Assembly (NCBI GenBank): GCA_017645945.1
Contig: JAGCNL010000051.1
Coordinates: 1 to 64,000 of the forward strand
Direction: 5' to 3'
Origin: Salinivirgaceae bacterium
Lineage (GTDB): Bacteria > Bacteroidota > Bacteroidia > Bacteroidales > SZUA-534
DNA length: 64,000 nt
Shown: in pieces, positions 46,228 to 56,811 of the stretch
Layout: every line of letters begins with the position of its first letter
How positions within the stretch are numbered: the stretch's first letter is position 1
Made by a program: the position numbers and the translations under genes
Notes under the pieces: generated by a model
What the model was told of the DNA's origin: nothing
Database searches by the model: none
The model's input: only the letters and a program-made list of their open reading frames with translations

Positions 46228-46310
46228 GTTGATAAGGTGACAATTTATTCACAAGTTATCAACCGAGAGCCGCCGAGTGTTGATATCTTAACCCGGCAAA
46301 TGTGGATTAA
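46228..46310. promoter_or_regulatory. DnaA-box-like sites and inverted repeat upstream of parA
   Basis: TTATTCACA (46245-46253) matches the DnaA box TTATNCACA. It lies between GTTGATAA (46228-46235) and its inversion TTATCAAC (46256-46263). TGTGGATTAA (46301-46310) is a further near-match on the other strand. The cluster could be a DnaA-bound regulatory site for parAB or part of an origin region; I found no clear parS (GTTTCACGTGAAAC) here. Confidence 0.4.
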
Positions 46311-46408
46311 TTCACTACCTTGCACCGATTAAAAATAGGTGTAAAGCTGAACATAAATTGTTGGTTTTAAGAATATTGCAAATAACAACATTAAAATAAT
46401 TGACAACT

Positions 46409-47212
46409 ATGGCAAAGATTATAGCCGTGGCCAATCAGAAAGGCGGCGTTGGCAAGACCACAACATCAATCAATTTAGCCGCAAGTTTGGCAGTTCTCGA
46501 TAAGAAAGTTCTGCTTGTGGATGCTGACCCGCAGGGTAACGCTACTTCGGGTTTCGGTTTCGACGTGAACAATATCAAGGTCGGACTGTACGAGTGCCTT
46601 GTGGATGAGATTGACCCTGCAAACGCCATACTCAAGGTCGATAATCTGCCGTACCTCGAATTGCTGCCATCGAACATTAACTTGGTGGGCGCCGAAATTG
46701 AGCTGCTCGAAAAGGCTGATCGCGAGAAAGTTATGAAAATGGGGCTCGACAAATTCCGCGACAAGTACGATTTCATCATCATCGACTGCTCGCCATCGTT
46801 GGGCCTGATTACCGTCAATTCGCTCACTGCGGCTGACTCGGTCATCATTCCCGTACAGTGCGAATATTTTGCACTCGAGGGCATCGGCAAACTGATTAAC
46901 ACCATAAAACTCATCCAGAGCGGACTCAACCCCAACCTGCAAATTGAAGGTTTCCTGTGCACGATGTACGACTCGCGCTTGCGCCTTGCCAACAACGTGG
47001 TTGAAGAGGTACGCCGCTGCTTCGAAGATATGGTTTTCGAGACTATGATAACGCGCAACGTAAAAATCACAGAGGCACAAGGTTACGGACAACCCAGCAT
47101 CCTGTACGACCCGCAGTCGGTGGGTGCAATAAACTACTTGAACCTTGCCCGTGAGGTGCTTCAGCGCAACAATATGACACAAATGGATTCTGACGAAAAA
47201 ATTATTGACTAA
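46409..47212 (+). CDS. parA: Chromosome partitioning ATPase ParA (267 aa)
   Basis: The start ATG at 46409 ([20 protein letters not shown]) carries the deviant Walker A KGGVGKTT. Walker A' and B motifs are seen in [16 protein letters not shown] and [20 protein letters not shown]. It is the Soj/ParA type without an N-terminal HTH, as in chromosomal systems. ParB follows after 2 bases. ATP-driven segregation of the origin region is the known role. Confidence 0.96.
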   Translation: MAKIIAVANQKGGVGKTTTSINLAASLAVLDKKVLLVDADPQGNATSGFGFDVNNIKVGLYECLVDEIDPANAILKVDNLPYLELLPSNINLVGAEIELLEKADREKVMKMGLDKFRDKYDFIIIDCSPSLGLITVNSLTAADSVIIPVQCEYFALEGIGKLINTIKLIQSGLNPNLQIEGFLCTMYDSRLRLANNVVEEVRRCFEDMVFETMITRNVKITEAQGYGQPSILYDPQSVGAINYLNLAREVLQRNNMTQMDSDEKIID

Positions 47213-47214
47213 CT

Positions 47215-48117
47215 ATGGCAACACCAAAGAAACCAGCCTTAGGCAAAGGTTTAAACGATATTATGGCTAACAAGGGCGCAGGTTTGGGCGCACTGCTCAA
47301 GGGCGGCGCACCAGCCAACTCTGACATCAGCGAGATTGACTTGAGCTTGATTGATGTTAACCCCTATCAGCCGCGAACTGAATTTGACGAGGAGGCACTC
47401 AACGAACTGGCGGCATCAATAAAGCAATATGGTATCATTCAGCCAATTACGCTGCGCAAGCTCGACAATGGCCGCTACCAGATTATATCGGGCGAGCGCC
47501 GCAGCCGCGCATCGAAAATGGCAGGACTCACTCGCATTCCAGCCTATGTCCGCACAGCTGACGACCAGGCAATGCTTGAGCTTGCACTGGTTGAGAACAT
47601 CCAGCGCAAAGACCTTGACCCGATTGAAATTGCCATCAGTTTCCAACGGTTGATTGATGAGTGTGGCATCACACAAGAGAATCTTGGCGACCGCGTGGGC
47701 AAAAAACGCTCCACTGTCACCAACTTCCTGCGTCTGCTGAAACTGCCGGAAGAGTTGCAACTTGGGCTTCGCAAAGGCTTAATTACCACTGGTCACGCAA
47801 AGGCTCTGCTGAGCTTAGATGACCTGAACGACCAGAATTTCCTTTTCGAGCGAATCTTGAACGAAAGACTGTCGGTGCGCGAGACTGAAGAGGCTGCTGC
47901 CGAAATGAAAAACCCCGAAAAGAAAAAGACCGGCCGCACCAAACGCAAAACCGACGACAGCTATAAGGCATTGGAAGACAATCTGAACGGATTCTTCAAC
48001 TCGAAAGTTAAGTTCAGCCGTACCGACAAAGGCAACGGCAAAATTGTGATTCCGTTCAAAAACGACCAGGACCTTGAACGGATAATATCGCTGTTCGACA
48101 AGCTCAAATCGCTTTAA
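47215..48117 (+). CDS. parB: Chromosome partitioning protein ParB (300 aa)
   Basis: ParB binds parS and works as a CTP-dependent clamp. The N-terminal ParB/Srx domain shows the family boxes IDVNPYQPRTEFDEEALNEL, and RYQIISGERRSRASKMAGL with the GERRxR motif; VENIQRKDLDPIEIAISFQR follows. The HTH region is ITQENLGDRVGKKRSTVTNF, and the C-terminal dimer part lies at about 250-300. The ParA-box (basic N-terminus with KPALGKGLNDIM) is present. It is co-transcribed with parA. Confidence 0.96.
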   Translation: MATPKKPALGKGLNDIMANKGAGLGALLKGGAPANSDISEIDLSLIDVNPYQPRTEFDEEALNELAASIKQYGIIQPITLRKLDNGRYQIISGERRSRASKMAGLTRIPAYVRTADDQAMLELALVENIQRKDLDPIEIAISFQRLIDECGITQENLGDRVGKKRSTVTNFLRLLKLPEELQLGLRKGLITTGHAKALLSLDDLNDQNFLFERILNERLSVRETEEAAAEMKNPEKKKTGRTKRKTDDSYKALEDNLNGFFNSKVKFSRTDKGNGKIVIPFKNDQDLERIISLFDKLKSL

Positions 48118-48134
48118 ACTAACCGCAAACCGCT

Positions 48135-48713
48135 GTGACGCGCAAAGACATATTACTGTCAGTCAGTGTGATACTGATTTTGGCCATAGGGATGGCAAAG
48201 CCTGCCGCGGCCCAATATGCCGACGGCTACGACATCCCCGACAGCACCTATCGCGCCCTGCACAAACCTAATAAAGCAACGTTCATGTCGTCGCTGGTGC
48301 CGGGTTTGGGACAGTATTACAACCAGAAATACTGGAAGATACCTATCATCTACGGCGGTTTCACGGGACTTATTTACTATGCCAGCTACAACAATTTTGT
48401 TTACAAGAAATACCGACGCGAGTACAAATGGGCTACTGATGACGATGAGCGCACCGTGAGCCAGTATCCGGCCGCAAACACCGAACGGCTGAAGGACACT
48501 TGGCGGCGTTACCGCGACATCTGCTTCATCGGGATTGGCGCACTTTATCTGCTGCAAGTTGTTGACGCAAACGTAGATGCGCACTTTTTCGATTTCACCA
48601 TCGACAAGGACCTGTCAATCAAAGCCGACCCGATGCTGATGCCCGATTTCTCGGAAGTGGCTGGCTCGCGGACAAGCACGCCATTGGGCGTAAATATTAC
48701 TGTAACATTCTGA
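48135..48713 (+). CDS. DUF5683 membrane protein (192 aa)
   Basis: The GTG at 48135 gives MTRKDILLSVSVILILAIGM, a signal or anchor, 17 bases after the parB stop. The core SLVPGLGQYYNQKYWKIPII then YGGFTGLIYYASYNN and the later helix ICFIGIGALYLLQVVDANVD are DUF5683 hallmarks. In Bacteroidota this gene often lies between parB and a lytic transglycosylase, as here. Function unknown; the membrane location and the neighbour suggest a cell-wall role. Confidence 0.88.
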   Translation: MTRKDILLSVSVILILAIGMAKPAAAQYADGYDIPDSTYRALHKPNKATFMSSLVPGLGQYYNQKYWKIPIIYGGFTGLIYYASYNNFVYKKYRREYKWATDDDERTVSQYPAANTERLKDTWRRYRDICFIGIGALYLLQVVDANVDAHFFDFTIDKDLSIKADPMLMPDFSEVAGSRTSTPLGVNITVTF

Positions 48714-48729
48714 TAGACTTAAATTTGAA

Positions 48730-50328
48730 ATGATAAAACCAATCATCACCGTTTTGTGCGCAGCGACACTCGCCGTGCATGCAAACGCCACAACGCAAAT
48801 CAACGACTCAATAGCAGCAACCGACACACTTTTTGCCGCCGACACCACGGATTTCGGCTGGCCCGAACCATCTGACACGCTTGACATTGAAATTTCGGAG
48901 CAGGTTGACAGCCTGTCGCAGATGTGGTTCGACAGTCAGGTGTCAATCGGCAACGACACATCATTCATCGCGACAGCCGACACGGCGCTAATCCCCGATT
49001 TCCCCGATTCGGTATATCGGAAACGACTGGAAATGCTGCCGCTCGAAATCGAACTGTCGTATAACAAGGTGGTTAGCAATCTGATAAATCTCTACTCGCA
49101 CAAGCGTCGCGACCTGGTTGAGAATATGCTGGGTGTAGCCGACTATTATTTCCCGATTTTCGAGGATATTTTCGACTCGAAGGGAATGCCGACAGAACTG
49201 AAATATCTGGCTGTGATTGAGTCTGCGCTGAACCCTGTGGCAGTGTCACGGGTGGGCGCAACGGGCCTTTGGCAGTTTATGCACAGCACGGGGCGAATGT
49301 ACAAACTTGAGGTGAACAGCCTTGTTGACGAGCGTCGCGACCCGATAAAATCGACCTACGCCGCCGCCAATTTTATGAGCGATATGTACCGCACCTATCA
49401 CGACTGGATTCTGGTGATTGCCGCCTACAACTGCGGTCCTGGCAATGTGAACAAGGCCATCAAGCGCAGCGGCGGAAAGCGCAACTACTGGGACATCTAC
49501 TACCATCTGCCCCGCGAGACGCGCGGCTACGTGCCCGCCTACATCGCGGCAGCGTACATAATGAACTATTACGCGGAGCACAACCTGAAGCCGACAGCAC
49601 CGAAAATGCCCGTGAAATGCGATACGGTTATGATGAGCAAAAAGATTCATTTTGAGCAGATTAACCACTTTATGGGCATCCCCGTCGACGTGCTGCGAAA
49701 CCTGAATCCGCAGTATCGCCACGACATCATTCCTGGCCACATCAAACCCTACGCGCTGCGCCTGCCTACCGACCAAGTGCTGCGGTTCATCGAACTTGAG
49801 GACTCGATTTCGCGCTACAACGACGCCTATTATTTCCGCCCCGAGGTGATGAACAAAAAGCCCGAACACAACACCTACATTCCTGGCCCGCCCAAAGGCG
49901 ACTACAAGAAACTGACTTACACGGTGAAATCGGGCGACAACCTGGGCTTCATCTCGAGTTGGTACAATGTGCGCGTGTCCGACATCAAATACTGGAACGG
50001 AATGTCGCGCAACACCATCCGCGGCGGACAGAAACTGATTATCTACGTGCCCACATCGAAGGCATCGAAATACGAGAAAATCAACACGATGACGTTCGAC
50101 GAGAAACAGGCGTCGGTGGGCAAGAAAACGACCACAACAACGCAAACGCCGACTCAATCGGCCGAACCGCTGGCTGACGGCGAGTATGAGATTTACACCG
50201 TGCGCCGCGGCGACTCGCTGTGGGAAATCGCCCGCACGTTCAACGTCACCGAGGACGACATCAAACGCTGGAACGGCTTGAGTTCGTCGCGCATCGACAT
50301 CGGGCAGAAACTGAAAATCAAACGATAA
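48730..50328 (+). CDS. Lytic transglycosylase MltD-like with two LysM domains (532 aa)
   Basis: After a signal peptide (cleavage near HANA) comes a goose-type/SLT lysozyme domain with catalytic Glu164 in LKYLAVIESALNPVAVSRVG followed by ATGLWQFMHSTGRMYKL and later AYNCGPGNVNKAI. Two LysM domains follow, at about 395-440 (YTVKSGDNLGFISSWYNVRV) and 487-532 (YTVRRGDSLWEIARTFNVTE). It would cut peptidoglycan glycan strands to 1,6-anhydro ends. It follows DUF5683 by 16 bases and is part of the parAB transcription unit. Confidence 0.94.
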   Translation: MIKPIITVLCAATLAVHANATTQINDSIAATDTLFAADTTDFGWPEPSDTLDIEISEQVDSLSQMWFDSQVSIGNDTSFIATADTALIPDFPDSVYRKRLEMLPLEIELSYNKVVSNLINLYSHKRRDLVENMLGVADYYFPIFEDIFDSKGMPTELKYLAVIESALNPVAVSRVGATGLWQFMHSTGRMYKLEVNSLVDERRDPIKSTYAAANFMSDMYRTYHDWILVIAAYNCGPGNVNKAIKRSGGKRNYWDIYYHLPRETRGYVPAYIAAAYIMNYYAEHNLKPTAPKMPVKCDTVMMSKKIHFEQINHFMGIPVDVLRNLNPQYRHDIIPGHIKPYALRLPTDQVLRFIELEDSISRYNDAYYFRPEVMNKKPEHNTYIPGPPKGDYKKLTYTVKSGDNLGFISSWYNVRVSDIKYWNGMSRNTIRGGQKLIIYVPTSKASKYEKINTMTFDEKQASVGKKTTTTTQTPTQSAEPLADGEYEIYTVRRGDSLWEIARTFNVTEDDIKRWNGLSSSRIDIGQKLKIKR

Positions 50329-50333
50329 CGAGC

Positions 50334-51770
50334 GTGAAACCAATTAAGATTCTGGTCTTTCTGATTGTTACGGCGGCCATTTTGGCGGCTGTGGCAATGC
50401 TTTTTCCGAAAGACGGAATTGAGTTGGGCGGCGGAATCAAGTTGCATTTCGATTTTACTGACAGTCAGGCTGATACGGCGCAGACCAATATTGCCGAAGT
50501 GGTTGAAATCATCGGCAACACAAGCGCCATTGAGGCCGAACTGAAGGCCGACACCACCACGCTGCCCGCCGACACGGCTGTTCTGCCGCAGCCCGACACT
50601 CTGCCCGCAGCGCCCGCGCCAAAACCCAAACCCGCCCGCACCGACAGGCCCCGAAGCCGCCAACCCATTGAGTTTGCCGACGACGACGAGGTGCGTCTTG
50701 CGCCGTTTTTTGCCGCGCTGGCCAACTGCCAAAACCGTCAGGTGCGCATTCTGCACTACGGCGACAGTCAGATTGAGGGCGACCGCATAACGGGCTATTT
50801 CCGCAATCTTATGCAGAAAAAATACGGAGGCAGCGGCCCTGGACTAATGCCCGCCGTGCCGCCCGTGGCCAAATCGTCGGCCATAGTGCACTCGGCATCA
50901 AGCAATTGGCGTGTGCACACCATTTATCAGAAGCGCGACACGTCGCTGCACCATCAGCGGTTCGGCATTATGGGCAGTTTCGCGCAGTTCGGCGGAAGTC
51001 AGGCGTGGATAAAATTCTCGCCTTCGGGGCAGGCGTATCGGTCGGTGAAGAAATTCACGCAGTGCAACATTTTTTACGGCCGTGCCGACAGCGCGTTCAC
51101 CGTGAAGGGCTATGCCGATGGCGAGTTGCTATGGTTCGAGGACATCGACCCGACTGCCGACACCAAGCGCCTTCAGTGGAATTTTGAGCAGACACCGACC
51201 AATTTCCGCATTGAGTTCGGCGGCAGCCAAAGTCCTGACATTTATGCGGTTACGCTCGACTCGCCCGCTGGCGTAATGGTCGATAATCTGCCATTCCGCG
51301 GAAGCAAGGGCACCGAGTTTGTGAAAATCGACCTGGCGCAAATGAAGCAAATGGGCCACTATCTGCCTGTGAGCCTGATAATTTACGAGTTTGGTGTGAA
51401 CGCCGTCACCAACCGCTCGCGCAGTTACAGTTACTACGAAGAGAATCTGCGCAAGCAACTGCAGTACCTGAAAAAAGTGTGGCCGCGTGCGGTGATTCTG
51501 GTTGTGGGCGTGAGCGATATGTCGGAAAACGGCACCAACGGCTACGTGACGCGCTCATCTGTACCGAAAGTGATTGAAGCCCAACGCAATGCGGCTTTCG
51601 CCGAAGGGTGCGCGTTTTGGAACCTGTACGCCGCAATGGGCGGCCGCAACAGTATGCCCGTGTGGGTTGAGAGCGGAATGGCGCAGAAAGACTACACGCA
51701 CTTCAACCGCAAGGGCGGCCACCGCGTGGCGCAGATGCTGTTTGAGGCGATAATGGACGAGGAAGAGTAG
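50334..51770 (+). CDS. SGNH/GDSL hydrolase-like protein (478 aa)
   Basis: I chose the GTG at 50334, 5 bases after mltD, giving MKPIKILVFLIVTAAILAAV, an anchor; the frame stays open upstream but inside mltD. A Pro/Ala-rich linker (about 70-105) leads to the SGNH domain: block I VRILHYGDSQIEGDRITGYF with the nucleophile Ser, and the C-terminal block DYTHFNRKGGHRVAQ with Asp and His. Such enzymes deacylate glycans or peptidoglycan in the periplasm. No MBOAT acyltransferase is nearby. Linked with mltD, a peptidoglycan substrate is likely. Confidence 0.87.
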   Translation: MKPIKILVFLIVTAAILAAVAMLFPKDGIELGGGIKLHFDFTDSQADTAQTNIAEVVEIIGNTSAIEAELKADTTTLPADTAVLPQPDTLPAAPAPKPKPARTDRPRSRQPIEFADDDEVRLAPFFAALANCQNRQVRILHYGDSQIEGDRITGYFRNLMQKKYGGSGPGLMPAVPPVAKSSAIVHSASSNWRVHTIYQKRDTSLHHQRFGIMGSFAQFGGSQAWIKFSPSGQAYRSVKKFTQCNIFYGRADSAFTVKGYADGELLWFEDIDPTADTKRLQWNFEQTPTNFRIEFGGSQSPDIYAVTLDSPAGVMVDNLPFRGSKGTEFVKIDLAQMKQMGHYLPVSLIIYEFGVNAVTNRSRSYSYYEENLRKQLQYLKKVWPRAVILVVGVSDMSENGTNGYVTRSSVPKVIEAQRNAAFAEGCAFWNLYAAMGGRNSMPVWVESGMAQKDYTHFNRKGGHRVAQMLFEAIMDEEE

Positions 51771-51904
51771 CGGTTTGGGTGGAACGCGGATTGAACCGAT
51801 TTGCTCAATCTAAATGTTTGAGTGCGCAATTGATAAATCGATAATCAGCCACATTTTCAACTTTTCACCTTAAATTTACCGCGCATAAAAATCGATTGCA
51901 AAAT

Positions 51905-52825
51905 ATGACACCGATTCTTGAAACCAACAATGTTTGCAAGCAATACGACGGCCACACGGCGCTCGACAGCGTGAGCCTGAAAGTGCCGCAGGGCACTGTG
52001 TTCGGGCTTTTGGGCCCCAACGGCGCAGGCAAGACAACGCTCATCCGCATCATCAATCAGATAACCGCACCCGACAGCGGCTCGGTGCTTTTCGACGGGC
52101 ACGCCATCGGTCCCGACGACATCTACCAAATCGGTTATATGCCCGAAGAGCGCGGACTCTACAAGAAAATGAAGGTGGGCGAGCAGGCTGTTTATCTTGC
52201 TCAACTTAAGGGCCTTTCGAAAGCCGACGCCACGCAGCGACTGAAGGTTTGGTTCGATAAGTTCGAAATCGGCAACTGGTGGAACCGCAAGGTTGAAGAA
52301 CTCTCGAAGGGTATGCAGCAGAAGGTTCAGTTCATCACCACAGTGCTGCACGAGCCCAAACTGCTCATTTTCGACGAGCCGTTCAGCGGATTCGACCCCA
52401 TCAACGCCAATCTGCTCAAGGAAGAGATTCTGAATCTGAAAGATAAGGGCGCAACTGTCATCTTCTCAACCCACAATATGGCATCGGTTGAAGAGATTTG
52501 CGACCACATTGCGCTTATCAACAAATCGCGGAAAATTCTCGACGGCAGCGTAAACGATGTCCGTCAGCAATTCAAGCTTAACTTGTTTGAACTCAGCTAT
52601 ATCGGTGATAGCGAGAAGGTTCTGACACTTTGTGCGCCAATGGTTGACTTGAAAGAGAACGAACCTGGTGCTATCAGCCACCTAAGCGGCGGTCTGAAGC
52701 CTGGATTCACTTACAACCAACTACTCGCCGCGCTGCTGCCTGAGGTGCAGATTACGCAGTTCAACGAGTTGATTCCCAATATGAACGATATTTTCATCAA
52801 GGCGGTTAATCAGAATGCAAATTAA
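51905..52825 (+). CDS. ABC transporter ATP-binding protein, NatA-like (306 aa)
   Basis: The ATG at 51905 opens MTPILETNNVCKQYDGHTAL. Walker A is GLLGPNGAGKTTLIRIINQI, the signature is VEELSKGMQQKVQF, Walker B is LLIFDEPFSGFDP and the H-loop is STHNM. The C-terminal extension (about 225-306) matches NatA-type exporters. It pairs with the permease 102 bases downstream. The substrate of such pairs is often unknown (Na+, lipids or peptides). Confidence 0.93.
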   Translation: MTPILETNNVCKQYDGHTALDSVSLKVPQGTVFGLLGPNGAGKTTLIRIINQITAPDSGSVLFDGHAIGPDDIYQIGYMPEERGLYKKMKVGEQAVYLAQLKGLSKADATQRLKVWFDKFEIGNWWNRKVEELSKGMQQKVQFITTVLHEPKLLIFDEPFSGFDPINANLLKEEILNLKDKGATVIFSTHNMASVEEICDHIALINKSRKILDGSVNDVRQQFKLNLFELSYIGDSEKVLTLCAPMVDLKENEPGAISHLSGGLKPGFTYNQLLAALLPEVQITQFNELIPNMNDIFIKAVNQNAN

Positions 52826-52873
52826 ACAAGGCATAAGACACTGATAATTACAGATTTCAATTAAAAATGAACG

Positions 52874-52897
52874 GCTCAAGGCTCATTGCTCAAGGCT
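52874..52897 (+). repeat. Short direct repeat GCTCAAGGCT x2
   Basis: The 10-mer occurs at 52874-52883 and 52888-52897 in the spacer between the ABC genes. It seems to be local sequence slippage; no function assigned. Confidence 0.45.
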
Positions 52898-52927
52898 GAC
52901 AGCCCAACAACATACAACTCAATAGAA

Positions 52928-54262
52928 ATGAGAAAGATACTGACCATAATCGAGCGCGAGTATCTGACGCGCGTCAAGAACAAGAGTTTCATAATAATGA
53001 GCATTCTGGGGCCGCTGCTGTTTGCGGGTCTGATGATTGCCCCGTCGCTGATTATGAATATGAACAACACCGAGATAAGGATTGTGCAGGTGGTTGACAG
53101 CACCCATATTTTCCGCGGCCAACTGCCCGAAACTGACTACATCAAATTCGTCTATATGCCCGACGCAAACTTGCAAAAATACAAGTCAGAGTTCAGTCAG
53201 TCAGGATTTTACGCACTGCTATACATCAGCCACCAAATTGTGAATTCCGACAACGCGGTGAGTTTGTATTCCGACAAAAACATCAATCTCGACCTGCGGA
53301 TGCACATCTCGAACGCCATCGAAAAACGGCTCGAGAACGAGAAACTGCGGTCGTGCGGCGTGGACCCAGGCATTCTGTCGGCGGTGAAGACGAACATCAA
53401 CATCAACACCATAAAAATGACCGACGACGGCCGCGAGGAAAGCGACAATATGACGCTGAAATTGGTGTTGAGTTACCTGATGGGAATTCTGATTTATATT
53501 GCTATCTTCCTGTCGGGCAATGCGGTAATGCGCGGCGTGATTGAAGAGAAGACGAACCGAATTGTCGAGGTAATTGTGTCGTCGGTGCGGCCCGCGCAAC
53601 TGATGGCGGGCAAGATTATCGGCGTTGGGCTGGTCACGCTCACGCAGTTTGCCCTCTGGATTGTGCTGACATTCTGCATCTATTCGGCTGTGGCGCCGAT
53701 GCTGATGCCCGACACTGCCGCCATCGGGGTTGAAATGGCGCAACCGCTGATGTCGCAGGGCGGAAGTCAACTCGCTCAGGCCCAACCAACTACCGACGAG
53801 ATGGCCGACGAACTGAAGGCGATGCTCGGCACCGTGGGCAACATCAATTTCGGGGTTATCATCCTGTCGTTCATCTTCTTCTTTTTGGGCGGATACCTGC
53901 TCTACGGCTCACTTTTCGCGGCCGTGGGCTCGATGGTTGACAACGAAGCCGACACTCAGCAGTTCATTCTGCCGTTGAGCGCGCCGCTGCTGTTGTCAAT
54001 CATTGTGATGACTGGAACCATTGCCAACCCCGACAGTCCTATGATATTCTGGCTGAGCATTATACCGTTCACCGCGCCCGTCTCAATGCTGACGCGAATC
54101 CCCTACGGCGTGCCCTATTCAGAAATTTTCCTATCGGCCGCGTTGCTGATTGCCACCTTTGTGGTCTGCACCTGGCTGGCTGGCAAAATCTACCGCACTG
54201 GCATCCTGATGTATGGCAAAAAATCGACACTGAAAGAGATTTGGCGGTGGATTAGGCGATGA
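52928..54262 (+). CDS. ABC transporter permease, NatB-like (444 aa)
   Basis: The ATG at 52928 starts MRKILTIIEREYLTRVKNKS. An N-terminal transmembrane helix (IIMSILGPLLFAGLMIAPSL) is followed by a large extracytoplasmic segment (about 45-180) and then five or six helices (LVLSYLMGILIYIAIFLSGN onward, with NRIVEVIVSSVRPAQLMAGK, the coupling segment of the ABC-2 type). An insertion of about 60 residues (about 260-310) sits between two helices. Together with the ATPase it forms an exporter. Confidence 0.92.
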   Translation: MRKILTIIEREYLTRVKNKSFIIMSILGPLLFAGLMIAPSLIMNMNNTEIRIVQVVDSTHIFRGQLPETDYIKFVYMPDANLQKYKSEFSQSGFYALLYISHQIVNSDNAVSLYSDKNINLDLRMHISNAIEKRLENEKLRSCGVDPGILSAVKTNININTIKMTDDGREESDNMTLKLVLSYLMGILIYIAIFLSGNAVMRGVIEEKTNRIVEVIVSSVRPAQLMAGKIIGVGLVTLTQFALWIVLTFCIYSAVAPMLMPDTAAIGVEMAQPLMSQGGSQLAQAQPTTDEMADELKAMLGTVGNINFGVIILSFIFFFLGGYLLYGSLFAAVGSMVDNEADTQQFILPLSAPLLLSIIVMTGTIANPDSPMIFWLSIIPFTAPVSMLTRIPYGVPYSEIFLSAALLIATFVVCTWLAGKIYRTGILMYGKKSTLKEIWRWIRR

Positions 54263-54317
54263 GCGAATGAGAGAAGGATTGAAGGATTGAATGAGTGAAG
54301 GGCGAAGGTTTGAATCT

Positions 54318-54347
54318 TTTGCCAACACCGATTAAATGTGTAACTTG
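54318..54347 (+). promoter_or_regulatory. Promoter of the ppx-response-regulator unit
   Basis: TTTG at 54318-54321 and TAACTTG at 54341-54347 are 19 bases apart. The ppx ATG is about 40 bases downstream. Confidence 0.55.
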
Positions 54348-54387
54348 CGCGAAACTTGAAACGGACCGCTCCGAAAAACACTGAAAA

Positions 54388-55320
54388 ATGAAAGTTGCGA
54401 TTATCGATTTGGGAACCAACACGTTCAACATTCTGATTGCCGACATCCGCAAGGGGCAGCCGACCGACTATCTGCTGAAAACGAAATCGGCCGTAATGCT
54501 TGGAAAAGAAGGACTTATGACAGGCAACCTGACCGACAAGGCTTTTGCCCGCTCGTTTGCCGTTCTGCGCGACTACAGCAGCCTGATTAAGGACTACGGC
54601 TGCGAGAAGGTGTTCGCCTTCGGCACATCGGCCATCCGCAGCGCCAACAACTCGGCGCACCTGATTGAAAAGGTGAACCGCGACCTGGGCATTCAGATTA
54701 CGCCTATCTCGGGCGAAGAAGAAACCAAATATGTCTTCAATGCAATGCTCAACGCCGTTCCGCCGCAAGGCGACAGCAACTATATGATGGTGGACATTGG
54801 TGGCGGCAACAACGAAGTGATTATCGGCCGCGAAGACCGCATGCTCTGGAGCGCCAGCTACGAACTGGGCAGCGCCCGCCTGCTGGAGCTTTTCAAGCCG
54901 TCGGACCCAATCACGCCAGGTGAGCTGGCCAGCATCAACCACTATCTCGACGAGAAAATGGCCGACTTCAACGAAGCCATCAAGCAATATCCCGTCACAC
55001 GGCTCATCGGCTCTGCTGGAGCATTCGACAGTTTCGCCGAAATGATTCATCAGAAGAAAACCCAACGGCCGCTGCCACTCAACTCGAAGCACTCAAACTT
55101 CACGGCTGACGATTTCAACGGCATCTATAAAACCATCACCACAACCACCCGCGACAAGCGCTCAATGATTTTAGGGCTCGAGCCGCTAAGGCAGGACACC
55201 ATTGTGATGTCATCAACTTTTGTTAAGTATTTGCTTGAAAAAACGCAAATTACAAGCATCACACAATCGTCGTATGCCCTGACCGAAGGCGTCGCAATTC
55301 AACTCGAAAACACACTTTGA
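54388..55320 (+). CDS. Ppx/GppA family exopolyphosphatase (310 aa)
   Basis: Members cut polyphosphate or pppGpp. The actin-like ATPase motifs are present: MKVAIIDLGTNTFNILIADI (phosphate 1), KVFAFGTSAIRSANNSAHLI, then the catalytic Glu region ISGEEETKYVFNAM, and MMVDIGGGNNEVIIG (phosphate 2) with GSAGAFDSFAEM. The length of about 310 residues corresponds to the short form that lacks the C-terminal HD-like domain. The response regulator starts one base after its stop, so the two are coupled. Substrate (polyP or pppGpp) cannot be told. Confidence 0.93.
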   Translation: MKVAIIDLGTNTFNILIADIRKGQPTDYLLKTKSAVMLGKEGLMTGNLTDKAFARSFAVLRDYSSLIKDYGCEKVFAFGTSAIRSANNSAHLIEKVNRDLGIQITPISGEEETKYVFNAMLNAVPPQGDSNYMMVDIGGGNNEVIIGREDRMLWSASYELGSARLLELFKPSDPITPGELASINHYLDEKMADFNEAIKQYPVTRLIGSAGAFDSFAEMIHQKKTQRPLPLNSKHSNFTADDFNGIYKTITTTTRDKRSMILGLEPLRQDTIVMSSTFVKYLLEKTQITSITQSSYALTEGVAIQLENTL

Positions 55321-55321
55321 A

Positions 55322-56494
<1,173 letters not shown>

Positions 56495-56742
56495 ACGGGA
56501 TTCGTGGAAACGGCGGTTTCACACCTATAATATATACGGCCGTTGCGAAACCAATTTTCAGAAAGCCGGCGACACGCATTTTTTCACTTGTCAGCCGAAA
56601 AAAAATGACGGCAGACAGACCATGAAAGAGCCGTTGCGACAGCGATAAAACTGACATCGGTAAAATAAACGGCTAATAATCAGTCATAAAGCCGTATCAA
56701 CAAAATGATGTTGATAATAATTGCGCGTTTGATATAAAATTG
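56495..56742. other. Intergenic region before the ribosomal protein operon
   Basis: No supported gene lies here. A small inverted repeat GGAAAC-GGC-GGTTTC (about 56507-56521) may serve as weak terminator of the response regulator gene. The rest is unstructured to my eye up to the rplM promoter. Confidence 0.45.
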
Positions 56743-56750
56743 TATTTTTG
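56720..56750 (+). promoter_or_regulatory. rplM operon promoter
   Basis: ATTG at 56720-56723 is followed after 19 bases by TATTTTTG at 56743-56750, an exact Bacteroidota promoter, about 62 bases before the rplM GTG. Confidence 0.7.
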
Positions 56751-56811
56751 CAGTCCACATTTGGGGAAATGTGGATAGTATTTATTTATTAATTAAAAAG
56801 TTAGGATTAGA

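Noticed and set aside
49246..50343. Long minus-strand frame opposite mltD
   Set aside because: The GC-rich codon usage of mltD keeps the antisense frame open; LysM and SLT motifs on the plus strand are decisive.
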